Part shown: piece by piece, positions 1 to 5,888 of the stretch
Layout: every line of letters begins with the position of its first letter
How positions within the stretch are numbered: position 1 is the first letter of the stretch
Assembly: GCA_030705665.1 (NCBI GenBank)
Contig: JAUZQA010000085.1
Span: forward strand, 1-11,009
Source: Bacillota bacterium
Lineage (GTDB): Bacteria; Bacillota; Bacilli; Bacillales_B; DSM-18226
Length of the DNA: 11,009 nucleotides
Direction of reading: 5' to 3'
Program-made: the position numbers and the translations under genes
The notes under the pieces: model-generated
What the model was told of the DNA's origin: nothing
Databases searched by the model: none
Seen by the model: only the letters and a program-made list of their open reading frames with translations

Positions 1-252
1 AATGCTGGTGCATGGACCCACTATAGTTATGGATTAAGAGACGCATTGGACATTCTTGAAGTCCCATTTATTGAGATCCATATGTCTAATATTCATGCCC
101 GTGATGAATTTAGACATCATTCAGTATTTGCGGAAATTGCACAGGGACAAATTTGCGGATTCGGTTTTGACAGCTATCTTTTAGCGTTAAGAGCTGCAAA
201 AACTTTAATAGACGAGAAAAGTAAAAAAGAAGAAGCTAGTACTTCTATTTAG
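1..252 (+). CDS. aroQ: 3-dehydroquinate dehydratase, type II (3' part)
   Basis: This is the C-terminal 83 residues of a type II dehydroquinase; the reading frame is open from base 1 and the start lies outside the window. The enzyme dehydrates 3-dehydroquinate to 3-dehydroshikimate in the cytosolic shikimate pathway and usually forms a dodecamer. Visible family motifs are [16 protein letters not shown] at the left edge (the Asn and His of this loop bind substrate), then [18 protein letters not shown] with the conserved His and Arg residues, and [13 protein letters not shown] near the end. The catalytic Tyr and Arg of the N-terminal lid are upstream and cannot be checked. The tail after the last helix ([12 protein letters not shown]) is charged and probably disordered. 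A hairpin with a T-run begins 82 bases after the stop, so this gene ends its transcription unit. The family assignment is firm. Confidence 0.95.
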   Translation, partial: NAGAWTHYSYGLRDALDILEVPFIEIHMSNIHARDEFRHHSVFAEIAQGQICGFGFDSYLLALRAAKTLIDEKSKKEEASTSI

Positions 253-334
253 AAACTAACAAAGATAGTATAGATGAGCGAAAGCAGCGAATAGGTAATA
301 TTTTTTACACAAGTATCAAAAACGATTTCTTTTG

Positions 335-358
335 AAGCCCTCTGATAGGGCTTTTTTT
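335..358 (+). terminator. Rho-independent terminator after aroQ
   Basis: A 7-bp stem (AAGCCCT at 335-341 with AGGGCTT at 347-353) closes a 5-nt loop and runs into seven T residues. It separates aroQ from the next gene. Confidence 0.85.
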
Positions 359-517
359 AATAGCTATAACACGATCTTCACATATTTTTACGATAATTCC
401 TCGCAAATTGACTTCTATACTAATGAATAGAGAGGGAGCAACAAGTTATTTCAATGTGAGACACCAAAATACTCTCCTGTCTAAGCCTCTATCTAATACT
501 GTTCCAAAGAAAAGGAT

Positions 518-1165
518 ATGACCAAAATGAAAAAACTCCTCATCGTAGCACTATGGGTTTTATTAATATTTATAGTAAAACAAAATAACTTACTCTCAAT
601 AGATTTAGATACATTAAAACAAGTCATTACGTAAAATACAAAATATGCAATGGCATTGTTCCTTGGCTTATGGATCGTCCGTCTTCTCTTTTTTATTCCT
701 GGTTTGACGTTGATGATTTTAGGAGGGATTTGCTTTAATCCCCTGACAGGTTTTGTGTTATCCATGACTGGAATAATATTGAGTGAAACATTAGTTTATG
801 TAGTTTCAAAATTGTTGCCGCTGGCAAGCTTGAATCAATTTCTAAAGCGCAAGAACTCAAATTTAGGGAAACTTTTAGAGAAGTATAATTATAAATTTTT
901 GGCATTGGGTATCATCTGCCCGATTGCTCCAACAGATGCTATTTGTTATTTATCAGCTGCAGCTTGCTTGAACTATAAGACATATATCTTTACAATCATT
1001 CTCGCAAATATTCCGTTAATGTTGATTTATAGCTTTGTAGGAATATCTGTTAGCAATTCATTAATTGGTATCACTTTAGTAATCTTGTCGTTGGTTTTAA
1101 TTGCAATTATTTCCGTTAAAGTTTGGAATAACCTTAAAGGTGAAATAGAAGTAGCGGAATGTTAA
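518..1165 (+). pseudogene. VTT/DedA-type membrane protein, interrupted by an in-frame stop
   Basis: The frame reads from ATG 518 (or ATG 527, which sits better behind the AAAGG at 511-515) to TAA at 1163-1165, about 215 codons, a normal length for VTT-domain (TVP38/TMEM64-like) proteins. Codon 39 is TAA at 632-634. Before it the protein has a basic start and a hydrophobic helix (KKLLIVALWVLLIFIV). After it the same frame continues into the VTT core: IPGLTLMILGGICFNPLTG, then the SETLVYVVSKLL segment, a second re-entrant-like stretch with CPIAPTDAICYLSAAA, and a final hydrophobic helix near residues 187-206. VTT proteins are membrane proteins, some with lipid scramblase or transport roles; a specific role cannot be assigned here. 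An internal start at ATG 650 would give 171 residues but has no Shine-Dalgarno sequence and lacks the first helix. A point change such as CAA to TAA would explain the break. Sequencing error or readthrough cannot be excluded. Confidence 0.8.
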
Positions 1166-1254
1166 ATAATTGCAAAAAAAGTACATTTCCTAACGGATTT
1201 AACAAATGGTAAAATGGCAATGGTTCAATAAATGTTTATAAAAAAGGAGTCAAC

Positions 1255-1791
1255 ATGAATATAAAATATGAAGTCATTGCTGATGATAAAGCTGAATATT
1301 GCAGAGAGTTATGCGATGAACTTATGGTTTTTCAAAAGTCAAAAGCAAAAATTAAACCTGAATTGTTTGACAGCATGAATTTTAATTCACGAATGATTCC
1401 TTCAATGAAGAGTGCAATTTACAATCAAATTGTGGTTGCTAAAGACGATGATAAGATAGTTGGATATGCATACTCAAACATATCTCCCAAAGAAACATAT
1501 AACAATGATTTTGCCACTTTTTTTGACATTACTTCTGTTAGTAGAAAGAATGTAGGGTGTTTATCCCAGTTTTATCTTAAGAAAGAATATAGAAAATATG
1601 GGATTGGATCGGTGCTTTTTGATAGATCGATTAATTGGTTGAAGCAATTCACTGATGTCGAGGATTATTTTATTTTTGTTTCGAATGGGAATAACGATGC
1701 CTTGGAGTTTTATAAACGAAAAGGATTTGTTGTAAGCCATGAAATTTTAGATGGGTTTATAACTGTGTTACGAAATAAAGAATCTAAATGA
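1255..1791 (+). CDS. GNAT-family N-acetyltransferase
   Basis: A 178-residue single-domain GNAT protein, expected to transfer an acetyl group from acetyl-CoA to an amine; the substrate is unknown. The ATG follows AAGGAG (1243-1248) at a 6-nt distance, so the start is secure. The N-terminal half is polar and helical, with AKDDDKIVGYAY (about 62-73) as the strand pair before the acetyl-CoA site. Motif A is clear at residues 104-124: SQFYLKKEYRKYGIGSVLF contains the pyrophosphate-binding R-x-x-G-x-G (R113, G116, G118). Motif B is NNDALEFYKRKGF (146-158), the usual C-terminal helix and strand. No transit or membrane segment is visible. The gene stands alone between the broken VTT gene and a large hairpin and has no evident link to the sugar cluster downstream. 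The family is certain; the function is not. Confidence 0.9.
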   Translation: MNIKYEVIADDKAEYCRELCDELMVFQKSKAKIKPELFDSMNFNSRMIPSMKSAIYNQIVVAKDDDKIVGYAYSNISPKETYNNDFATFFDITSVSRKNVGCLSQFYLKKEYRKYGIGSVLFDRSINWLKQFTDVEDYFIFVSNGNNDALEFYKRKGFVVSHEILDGFITVLRNKESK

Positions 1792-1814
1792 AAATTTTAT
1801 CAACAATACTTGTG

Positions 1815-1860
1815 CCAGGCACCATAAAAAGACACTTATTTGTCTTTCTATGGTGCCTGG
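1815..1860. repeat. Long hairpin with CCAGGCACCAT arms (REP-like element, possible terminator)
   Basis: The outer arms CCAGGCACCAT (1815-1825) and ATGGTGCCTGG (1850-1860) pair perfectly over 11 bp. After a 2x2 mismatch, AAAGACA (1828-1834) pairs with TGTCTTT (1841-1847) around the loop CTTATT. I recall GTGCCTGGCACC-type palindromes as dispersed repeats in several Bacillaceae genomes. The T-rich stretch that follows (ACTTTTATATTT) means the hairpin could also end the acetyltransferase transcript. No second copy exists in this window, so its dispersed nature is inferred. Confidence 0.6.
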
Positions 1861-1948
1861 ACTTTTATATTTAGATCTTGCGAAGTAGTGTCTAATTAAT
1901 TTCAAGAAAATTCGCTGAATAAAGCAGTGAAAATTATAAAAATTGATA

Positions 1949-1976
1949 TTGACAATGGGTTGACCGGTGATATACT
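1949..1976 (+). promoter_or_regulatory. Sigma-A-type promoter of the transketolase-SDR operon
   Basis: TTGACA (1949-1954), a 16-nt spacer and TATACT (1971-1976) make a near-consensus promoter. The predicted transcript starts near 1983 and would have a leader of about 80 nt. The operator at 1991-2012 covers the first transcribed bases. Confidence 0.75.
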
Positions 1977-1990
1977 GAATACATAAGGTA

Positions 1991-2012
1991 ACTTAGTAGA
2001 CAAGTAGACAAC
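1991..2012 (+). promoter_or_regulatory. Operator O1, tandem GTAGACAA repeat (predicted GntR site)
   Basis: The site reads ACTTA followed by two perfect head-to-tail copies of GTAGACAA (1996-2003 and 2004-2011). Overlapping imperfect palindromes of the form TAGT-AG-ACAA and AAGT-AG-ACAA resemble the TTGT-NN-ACAA core of GntR-family operators. A 24-bp stretch (1983-2006) is identical to 7341-7364 in front of the second regulator. Its place just after the -10 predicts repression released by a ligand. Confidence 0.75.
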
Positions 2013-2062
2013 AAAACGATTTAAAACAAAAACATAATACATAAACTTGTGAGGTGACTGGT

Positions 2063-2896
2063 ATGAGAAATAGTAGTATTGAAGAATTGGAACAAATGGC
2101 TATTGAGCTTCGAAAAACAGCACTTACGATGATTCATGAAGCAAAATCAGGGCATCCTGGTGGATCACTTTCCGCAGCTGATGTAGTAACCGCATTATAT
2201 TTTAGGGAAATGAACATTGACCCTTCTAATCCAAAATGGGAGGACCGAGACAGGTTCGTGTTATCGAAAGGACATGTTTGTCCCATTCAATATTCAGCCT
2301 TAGCATTAAGAGGGTTTGTGCCACTTGACACAATTTACACGTTAAGACAGTTCGGATCTCCTTTTCAAGGACATCCTGATATGAAAAAATGCCCTGGCAT
2401 TGATATTTCGACAGGCTCTCTAGGTCAAGGACTTTCATGTGCGGTTGGCATGGCACTGGGAGGAAAAAGAGATGAGAAAAATTATCGGGTTTTCGCTATT
2501 TTAGGTGATGGCGAGTGTCAAGAAGGACAAATTTGGGAAGCAGCACAAAGTGCAGTTAAGTACCAACTTGATAATTTAGTAGTTTTTGTTGATGATAATG
2601 GATTGCAAATTGATGGTACAACCGATGAAATTATGCCAAACCAAGATTTAGAGAAGAAGTTTGCGGCATTTGGTTTTGAAACGAAAAGGATCGATGGACA
2701 TTCCATGGAAGAGATTGTGGAAACACTGGATTATGTTAGAGAAGCTAAGAATGGAAAACCGAAGTGTATTGTCCTTAACACAGTAAAAGGCAAAGGCGTA
2801 TCCTTTATGGAAAATTCAGTTGGGTGGCATGGTGTTGCTCCTAATGATGTTGAGTATCTTCAGGCAATAGCAGAATTAGCCGGGGGGTTAAAATAA
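2063..2896 (+). CDS. Transketolase, N-terminal (TPP pyrophosphate-binding) subunit
   Basis: This 277-residue protein is the N-terminal half of a split transketolase, which moves a two-carbon ketol unit from a ketose to an aldose using thiamine diphosphate. Family motifs run in order: EAKSGHPGGSLSAAD (H31), DRDRFVLSKGHV (H71), FQGHPD (H104), STGSLGQGLS (117-126), and the cofactor motif starting GDGECQEG (148-155) and ending DDNG (177-180), which binds Mg2+ and the diphosphate. ATG 2063 is preferred because GAGGTG (2051-2056) lies 6 nt before it; the in-frame GTG at 2054 falls inside that ribosome site. The TAA stop overlaps the ATG of the C-terminal subunit by one base, which implies translational coupling and an equal ratio of subunits. 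It is the first gene of a three-gene operon behind O1. Split transketolases also occur in dedicated catabolic routes (apulose 4-phosphate, sulfofructose), so the substrate need not be a standard pentose phosphate. Confidence 0.93.
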   Translation: MRNSSIEELEQMAIELRKTALTMIHEAKSGHPGGSLSAADVVTALYFREMNIDPSNPKWEDRDRFVLSKGHVCPIQYSALALRGFVPLDTIYTLRQFGSPFQGHPDMKKCPGIDISTGSLGQGLSCAVGMALGGKRDEKNYRVFAILGDGECQEGQIWEAAQSAVKYQLDNLVVFVDDNGLQIDGTTDEIMPNQDLEKKFAAFGFETKRIDGHSMEEIVETLDYVREAKNGKPKCIVLNTVKGKGVSFMENSVGWHGVAPNDVEYLQAIAELAGGLK

Positions 2897-3852
2897 TGAG
2901 TTTATTGGAAAAAGAACTTTTAGTGAAAAAAGCAACCAGAGAAGGCTTTGGAGATGAAATTGTAAGATTAGGAAAACAAAACAAAAATATTTATGTGGTT
3001 GATATTGATATTGGTAAGTCATGTAAGACAACAGCATTTGCAAAGGAATTACCAAATCAACATGTGAATGTTGGTATTGCTGAGCAAAATGGCGCTGGGC
3101 TAGCTGCTGGACTTGCAACCACTGGAAAGATTCCTTTTGTAAGCACTTACGCAGTATTTGGATCATTAAGAATGGCAGAACAGATCCGACAAGAAATTTG
3201 TTATCCAAATTTAAATGTTAAAATTGCTTGTTCTCATGGGGGACTTACTCCAGCAAATGATGGGGCCAGTCATCAGAGTATTGAGGACATGGGAGTCTTG
3301 AGAACGATTCCAAATATGAAGGTTGTTATGGGAGCTGATTACTATTCTACTAGAAAATTAGTGGAACAAGCAGCAGAAATACATGGACCGGTATATCTAC
3401 GGTTTACAAGAGATACGGTACCAGTTATTTATGACGAGAATGAAGAATTCACGATTGGTAAAGCGAAACAAATCAAGGATGGTAAGGATTTAGCAATTAT
3501 TGCGAATGGTGATACTGTTTATCTTGCTTTAGAAGCAACAAAACAATTAGAAAAAGAAGGAATTTCTGTAAAGCTAATCGACATGCATACCATTAAACCT
3601 CTAGATCGAGAAGCAGTGGTTGAATGTTTAAATACTGGTAAGATCATTACTGTTGAAGATCATAACATTTTAAATGGGCTTGGGAGTGCAGTTTGTGAAG
3701 TAGTTGCTGAAGAGGGTAAAGGTATTGTCAGAAGAATTGGAGTTCAAGATCAGTTTGGTCAGTCTGCACCGTATGAGAAATTGTTAGAGCTTAATGGTAT
3801 CACTATAGATAATATCGTAAAAACAGCAAAAGACTTACTAAGAAACGAATAA
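2896..3852 (+). CDS. Transketolase, C-terminal (pyrimidine-binding) subunit
   Basis: A 318-residue partner of the preceding gene, supplying the pyrimidine-binding domain and the C-terminal transketolase domain. VNVGIAEQNGAGLAAGLA (58-75) carries the glutamate (E63) that activates the thiamine aminopyrimidine. CSHGGLTPANDGASHQSIED (112-131) includes the conserved active-site His (H126), and VYLRFTRD (166-173) has the arginines that usually hold the phosphate end of sugar substrates (R169, R172). The C-terminal domain, about 185-318, contains LAIIANGDTVYLALEA and KIITVEDHNILNGLG. The G-run at 2881-2886, 9 nt before the ATG, acts as ribosome site and the start overlaps the previous stop. The retained arginines favour at least one phosphorylated substrate. 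It is distinguished from 1-deoxyxylulose-5-phosphate synthase by its split form and size. Confidence 0.93.
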   Translation: MSLLEKELLVKKATREGFGDEIVRLGKQNKNIYVVDIDIGKSCKTTAFAKELPNQHVNVGIAEQNGAGLAAGLATTGKIPFVSTYAVFGSLRMAEQIRQEICYPNLNVKIACSHGGLTPANDGASHQSIEDMGVLRTIPNMKVVMGADYYSTRKLVEQAAEIHGPVYLRFTRDTVPVIYDENEEFTIGKAKQIKDGKDLAIIANGDTVYLALEATKQLEKEGISVKLIDMHTIKPLDREAVVECLNTGKIITVEDHNILNGLGSAVCEVVAEEGKGIVRRIGVQDQFGQSAPYEKLLELNGITIDNIVKTAKDLLRNE

Positions 3853-3872
3853 ATCAAGAGGAGAGAGGCAGC

Positions 3873-4631
3873 ATGTTTGAATTAAATAATAGAGTAGCGA
3901 TCGTAACAGGAAGCGGTTCAAAAAGGGGAATTGGACGCACAATTGCTTTAACTTTGGCAAAACAAGGAGCAGCTGTTGTTGTTGCTGACTTATTTATGGA
4001 CGGAATTCAGGATACAGTTAATGCAATTACCGAAGCTGGCGGAAAAGCTTTAGGAATCGAGTTAAATGTTACTAGCAAAGAATCCATTGATGCAATGGTA
4101 GAGAAAGTACTTCAAACATATGGCAGAATCGATATTCTAGTTAATAATGCTGGAATTTCACAAAAAGTAACGGTCCAAGATATGACGCTTGGGGATATAA
4201 CAAAAGTATTTAATGTTAACATGTTTGGACTTTTCCTATGCAGCCAAGCTGTACTGGAAACAATGAAAAAACAAAAATTTGGCCGTATCGTAAGTCTATC
4301 TTCCGTTTCTGCAAAACGAGGGGGAGGCGTTTTTGGAGGGCCGCATTATTCTGCCTCAAAGGCAGCCGTTTTGGGATTCTCTAAAAACCTTGCTCGTGAG
4401 GTTGCTCTTGATGGAATAACCGTTAACTGCGTGGCACCTGGCCTTGTAAATACGGATATTTGGAAGTCCCTTCCGGAAGACCAAGCAAAGAAAGTTATCG
4501 ATGGAATCCCTATGGGAAGACCAGGTGAAACGGAAGAAATTGCCGCAACAATTGCTTTCCTAGTTTCTGAGGAAGCATCTTATATCACGGGAGAAGAAAT
4601 TGATATTAATGGCGGCTCACACATGGATTAA
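3873..4631 (+). CDS. SDR-family NAD(P)-dependent dehydrogenase/reductase
   Basis: A 252-residue classical short-chain dehydrogenase, interconverting a hydroxyl and a carbonyl group. The Rossmann motif TGSGSKRGIGR spans 12-22. An Asp at the end of the second strand (D39 in VVVADL) suggests preference for NAD(H) over NADP(H). NNAG is at 91-94, and the catalytic triad is S144 (SLSSVS), Y159 and K163 (HYSASK). VNCVAPGLVNTD (184-195) is the usual substrate-loop start, and the protein ends GGSHMD. A purine-rich AGAGGAGAGAGG precedes the ATG, which lies 20 nt after the transketolase stop, and a terminator follows, so it is the last gene of this operon. Sequence alone cannot separate FabG-like, gluconate 5-dehydrogenase-like and polyol dehydrogenase-like members. 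The context favours oxidation or reduction of the imported sugar acid or polyol rather than fatty acid synthesis. Confidence 0.9.
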   Translation: MFELNNRVAIVTGSGSKRGIGRTIALTLAKQGAAVVVADLFMDGIQDTVNAITEAGGKALGIELNVTSKESIDAMVEKVLQTYGRIDILVNNAGISQKVTVQDMTLGDITKVFNVNMFGLFLCSQAVLETMKKQKFGRIVSLSSVSAKRGGGVFGGPHYSASKAAVLGFSKNLAREVALDGITVNCVAPGLVNTDIWKSLPEDQAKKVIDGIPMGRPGETEEIAATIAFLVSEEASYITGEEIDINGGSHMD

Positions 4632-4650
4632 TGAAGATAATCTTTACAGT

Positions 4651-4682
4651 ACAGGCATTCCAATTTGGAATGCCTGTTTTAT
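4651..4682 (+). terminator. Rho-independent terminator of the transketolase-SDR operon
   Basis: A perfect 12-bp stem (ACAGGCATTCCA at 4651-4662 with its complement at 4666-4677) has a 3-nt loop and is followed by a run of T residues. It begins 19 bases after the SDR stop. Confidence 0.9.
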
Positions 4683-4701
4683 TTGTTAAATTATTAGTTT
4701 G

Positions 4702-4730
4702 TTGCCCTTTTAAAAAAATATCGATATAAT
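4702..4730 (+). promoter_or_regulatory. Sigma-A-type promoter of the first GntR gene
   Basis: TTGCCC (4702-4707), a 17-nt spacer and a consensus TATAAT (4725-4730). The spacer is A-rich. The predicted start is near 4737, giving a short leader of about 37-46 nt. Confidence 0.75.
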
Positions 4731-4749
4731 TAAACATGTCTAATTACTT

Positions 4750-4764
4750 ACTTAGGATACAACT
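4750..4764 (+). promoter_or_regulatory. Operator O2, degenerate copy of the shared operator
   Basis: ACTTAGGATACAACT matches the other three sites as ACTTAG-N-A-N-ACAA-N-T but lacks the second GTAGACAA repeat. It lies 19 nt after the -10, between the predicted transcript start and the ribosome site. A weaker site here would allow autoregulation at higher regulator levels. It is the least certain of the four. Confidence 0.5.
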
Positions 4765-4773
4765 TGGAAAGGG

Positions 4774-5493
4774 GTGATTACTATTAATTTTAATCCAGTT
4801 TCCAGCAAGAAATTATATATGCAAATCTATCATCAAATTCTTTCTGAAATCCAATCGGGTTCCTTTAAAATAGGTGATAAACTGCCAGCAGAAAGAGAGT
4901 TATGTGAACAGTTTGGTGTAAGCCGAGCACCTATTCGTCAGGCCCTTAGTGCATTGGAACTGAATGGTATAATTTATTCCCGTCAAGGTGAAGGCGTTTA
5001 TGTAAAAAATAATCAAATAACACCTGAAAATTCCGAATCGGCTATCTTCTTTAAATCTATATCTCCAGAGGATATTATTGAAGCTAGAATGAATATTGAG
5101 CCTCTTATTATAAAATTTGCAGCACAAAGAGCAACCGATGAGGACATAGAAGAGCTTCGTTCCACCCTCAATCAAATGAAGGAAGAAACCAAAGCAGGAG
5201 TATATGTACCAGAAACAGACGAGAAATTACATTGTGGTATTGCTAAGGCCTCTCATAATGATTTGTTTATTAATATTATGGCAGCTATCAGTAATGCGAT
5301 GAAACAACAGGAAATGTGGACATTTCTTCGGGATCGGACCGTAACCCGCCCAGATTATCGTGATTTTAATCTTAACGAACACGAATTAATCATTAAGGCG
5401 ATCGAGGAGCACAATGAAATTGAAGCAGTAAAGATCATGACTGGCCACATGCAAAATCTATTTGATCGATATTGGAAGGATTCAATAGATTAA
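4774..5493 (+). CDS. GntR-family regulator, FadR/FCD type (first copy)
   Basis: A 239-residue repressor-type protein with an N-terminal winged helix and a C-terminal FCD ligand domain. The DNA-binding domain covers about 10-78: LPAERELCEQFGVSRAPIRQ (38-57) holds the helix-turn-helix and GIIYSRQGEGVYV the wing. The all-helical FCD domain (about 97-235) keeps the residues expected to bind a metal ion, D149 and H153 (TDEKLH), H203 and H225, plus R105; FCD domains typically bind small organic acids or sugar-derived effectors. The start is uncertain: GTG 4774 aligns with GTG 7431 of the second copy but lies inside the best ribosome-site sequence, AAAGGGGTGAT (4768-4778), and the codon at the usual distance is ATT at 4783. 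About 80% of residues match the second copy. It has its own promoter, operator and terminator, so it probably regulates itself and the cluster. Confidence 0.93.
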   Translation: MITINFNPVSSKKLYMQIYHQILSEIQSGSFKIGDKLPAERELCEQFGVSRAPIRQALSALELNGIIYSRQGEGVYVKNNQITPENSESAIFFKSISPEDIIEARMNIEPLIIKFAAQRATDEDIEELRSTLNQMKEETKAGVYVPETDEKLHCGIAKASHNDLFINIMAAISNAMKQQEMWTFLRDRTVTRPDYRDFNLNEHELIIKAIEEHNEIEAVKIMTGHMQNLFDRYWKDSID

Positions 5494-5521
5494 ATAATTT
5501 GGCGTCAATCAACAGTATATG

Positions 5522-5554
5522 AAATTCCCCATTTAAATGATGGGGAATTTTTTT
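5522..5554 (+). terminator. Rho-independent terminator of the first GntR gene
   Basis: AAATTCCCCAT (5522-5532) pairs with ATGGGGAATTT (5540-5550) around a 7-nt loop, and the 3' arm runs into seven T residues. Confidence 0.9.
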
Positions 5555-5562
5555 ATATTTTA

Positions 5563-5591
5563 TTGACAAACTAAAAAAAAAAACGTATATT
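5563..5591 (+). promoter_or_regulatory. Sigma-A-type promoter of the MFS transporter gene
   Basis: Consensus TTGACA (5563-5568), a 17-nt spacer with a long A-run, and TATATT (5586-5591). The start would be near 5598, leaving a leader of about 290 nt before the transporter start codon. Confidence 0.75.
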
Positions 5592-5604
5592 TGGTATATA
5601 AACA

Positions 5605-5633
5605 ACTTAGTAGACAAGTAGACAACAAGACAA
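5605..5633 (+). promoter_or_regulatory. Operator O3, tandem GTAGACAA repeat with a third partial unit
   Basis: ACTTA, then GTAGACAA at 5610-5617 and again at 5618-5625, and in the same 8-bp phase a third unit CAAGACAA (5626-5633) that matches 6 of 8 positions. The first 22 bases are identical to O1. It begins 13 nt after the -10, so a bound regulator should block transcript initiation or early elongation. Confidence 0.75.
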
Positions 5634-5888
5634 GTGGGTGTATCTTAAAATAAGGAGGCGATTATTTAATTAATGATTTGAGTTATTACTAAGTATTGGA
5701 AATGCTGTTAAAAATTCTTAATGAAAATGATTTATTGAAAAGATATTATTGAAATAATAATTGAATTGTTTATATCACTTATTTGGTCATCCTTTTAGAA
5801 AGACAAATACATAAACAACTTTTTGTAAGCGTTTTATGTAAGGGGTTCCAATATTAAGAAGCCATTATAACTAAAGGAGGAATTATTT
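5634..5888 (+). other. Long untranslated leader of the MFS gene
   Basis: No gene is visible in these 255 bases. They hold a strong ribosome-site sequence, AAGGAGG at 5652-5658, with no reading frame to serve: the nearest ATG (5673) is followed at once by ATT TGA. The middle is very AT-rich with stops in all frames, and a cre-like site sits at 5824-5837. I see no convincing riboswitch fold or terminator-antiterminator pair. The stretch may be the remains of a deleted gene, a leader with a minimal upstream frame, or spacer with a second, weak promoter (TTGGTC at 5783 and a poor -10 near 5808). Confidence 0.5.
5824..5837 (+). promoter_or_regulatory. cre-like site (CcpA binding) upstream of the MFS gene
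   Basis: TGTAAGCGTTTTAT fits the Bacillus cre consensus TGWAARCGYTWWCW at 13 of 14 positions (A instead of C at position 13). It lies 52 nt before the transporter start and well downstream of the mapped promoter, so CcpA would act as a roadblock or on a second promoter. I saw no comparable site at the other three promoters. Confidence 0.6.

Noticed and set aside
387..421. Possible promoter of the broken VTT gene (TATACT at 416-421)
   Set aside because: No -35 hexamer lies at an acceptable distance.
1187..1215. Possible promoter of the acetyltransferase gene (TTCCTA, 17 nt, TAAAAT)
   Set aside because: The -35 is too poor to support a call.
1889..1898. TGTCTAATTA shared with 4737-4746
   Set aside because: The two copies stand at different places relative to their promoters, one far upstream and one downstream of the -10, so a shared regulatory role is not supported.
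2054..2062. GTG 2054 as the start of the transketolase N subunit
   Set aside because: It lies inside the GAGGTG ribosome site that serves ATG 2063 at a normal distance.
2888..3208. 106-codon reading frame on the - strand over the transketolase C subunit
   Set aside because: Its composition follows the complementary codons of the real gene, and no start signal is present.
5701..5751. Sixteen-codon frame beginning ATGCTGTTAAAA in the transporter leader
   Set aside because: It has only a weak ribosome site, is not placed for the AAGGAGG at 5652, and the AT-rich composition makes such frames common.
5744..5759. TATTATT/AATAATA inverted repeat in the transporter leader
   Set aside because: All A-T pairs with a 2-nt loop; this is expected by chance in such AT-rich sequence.
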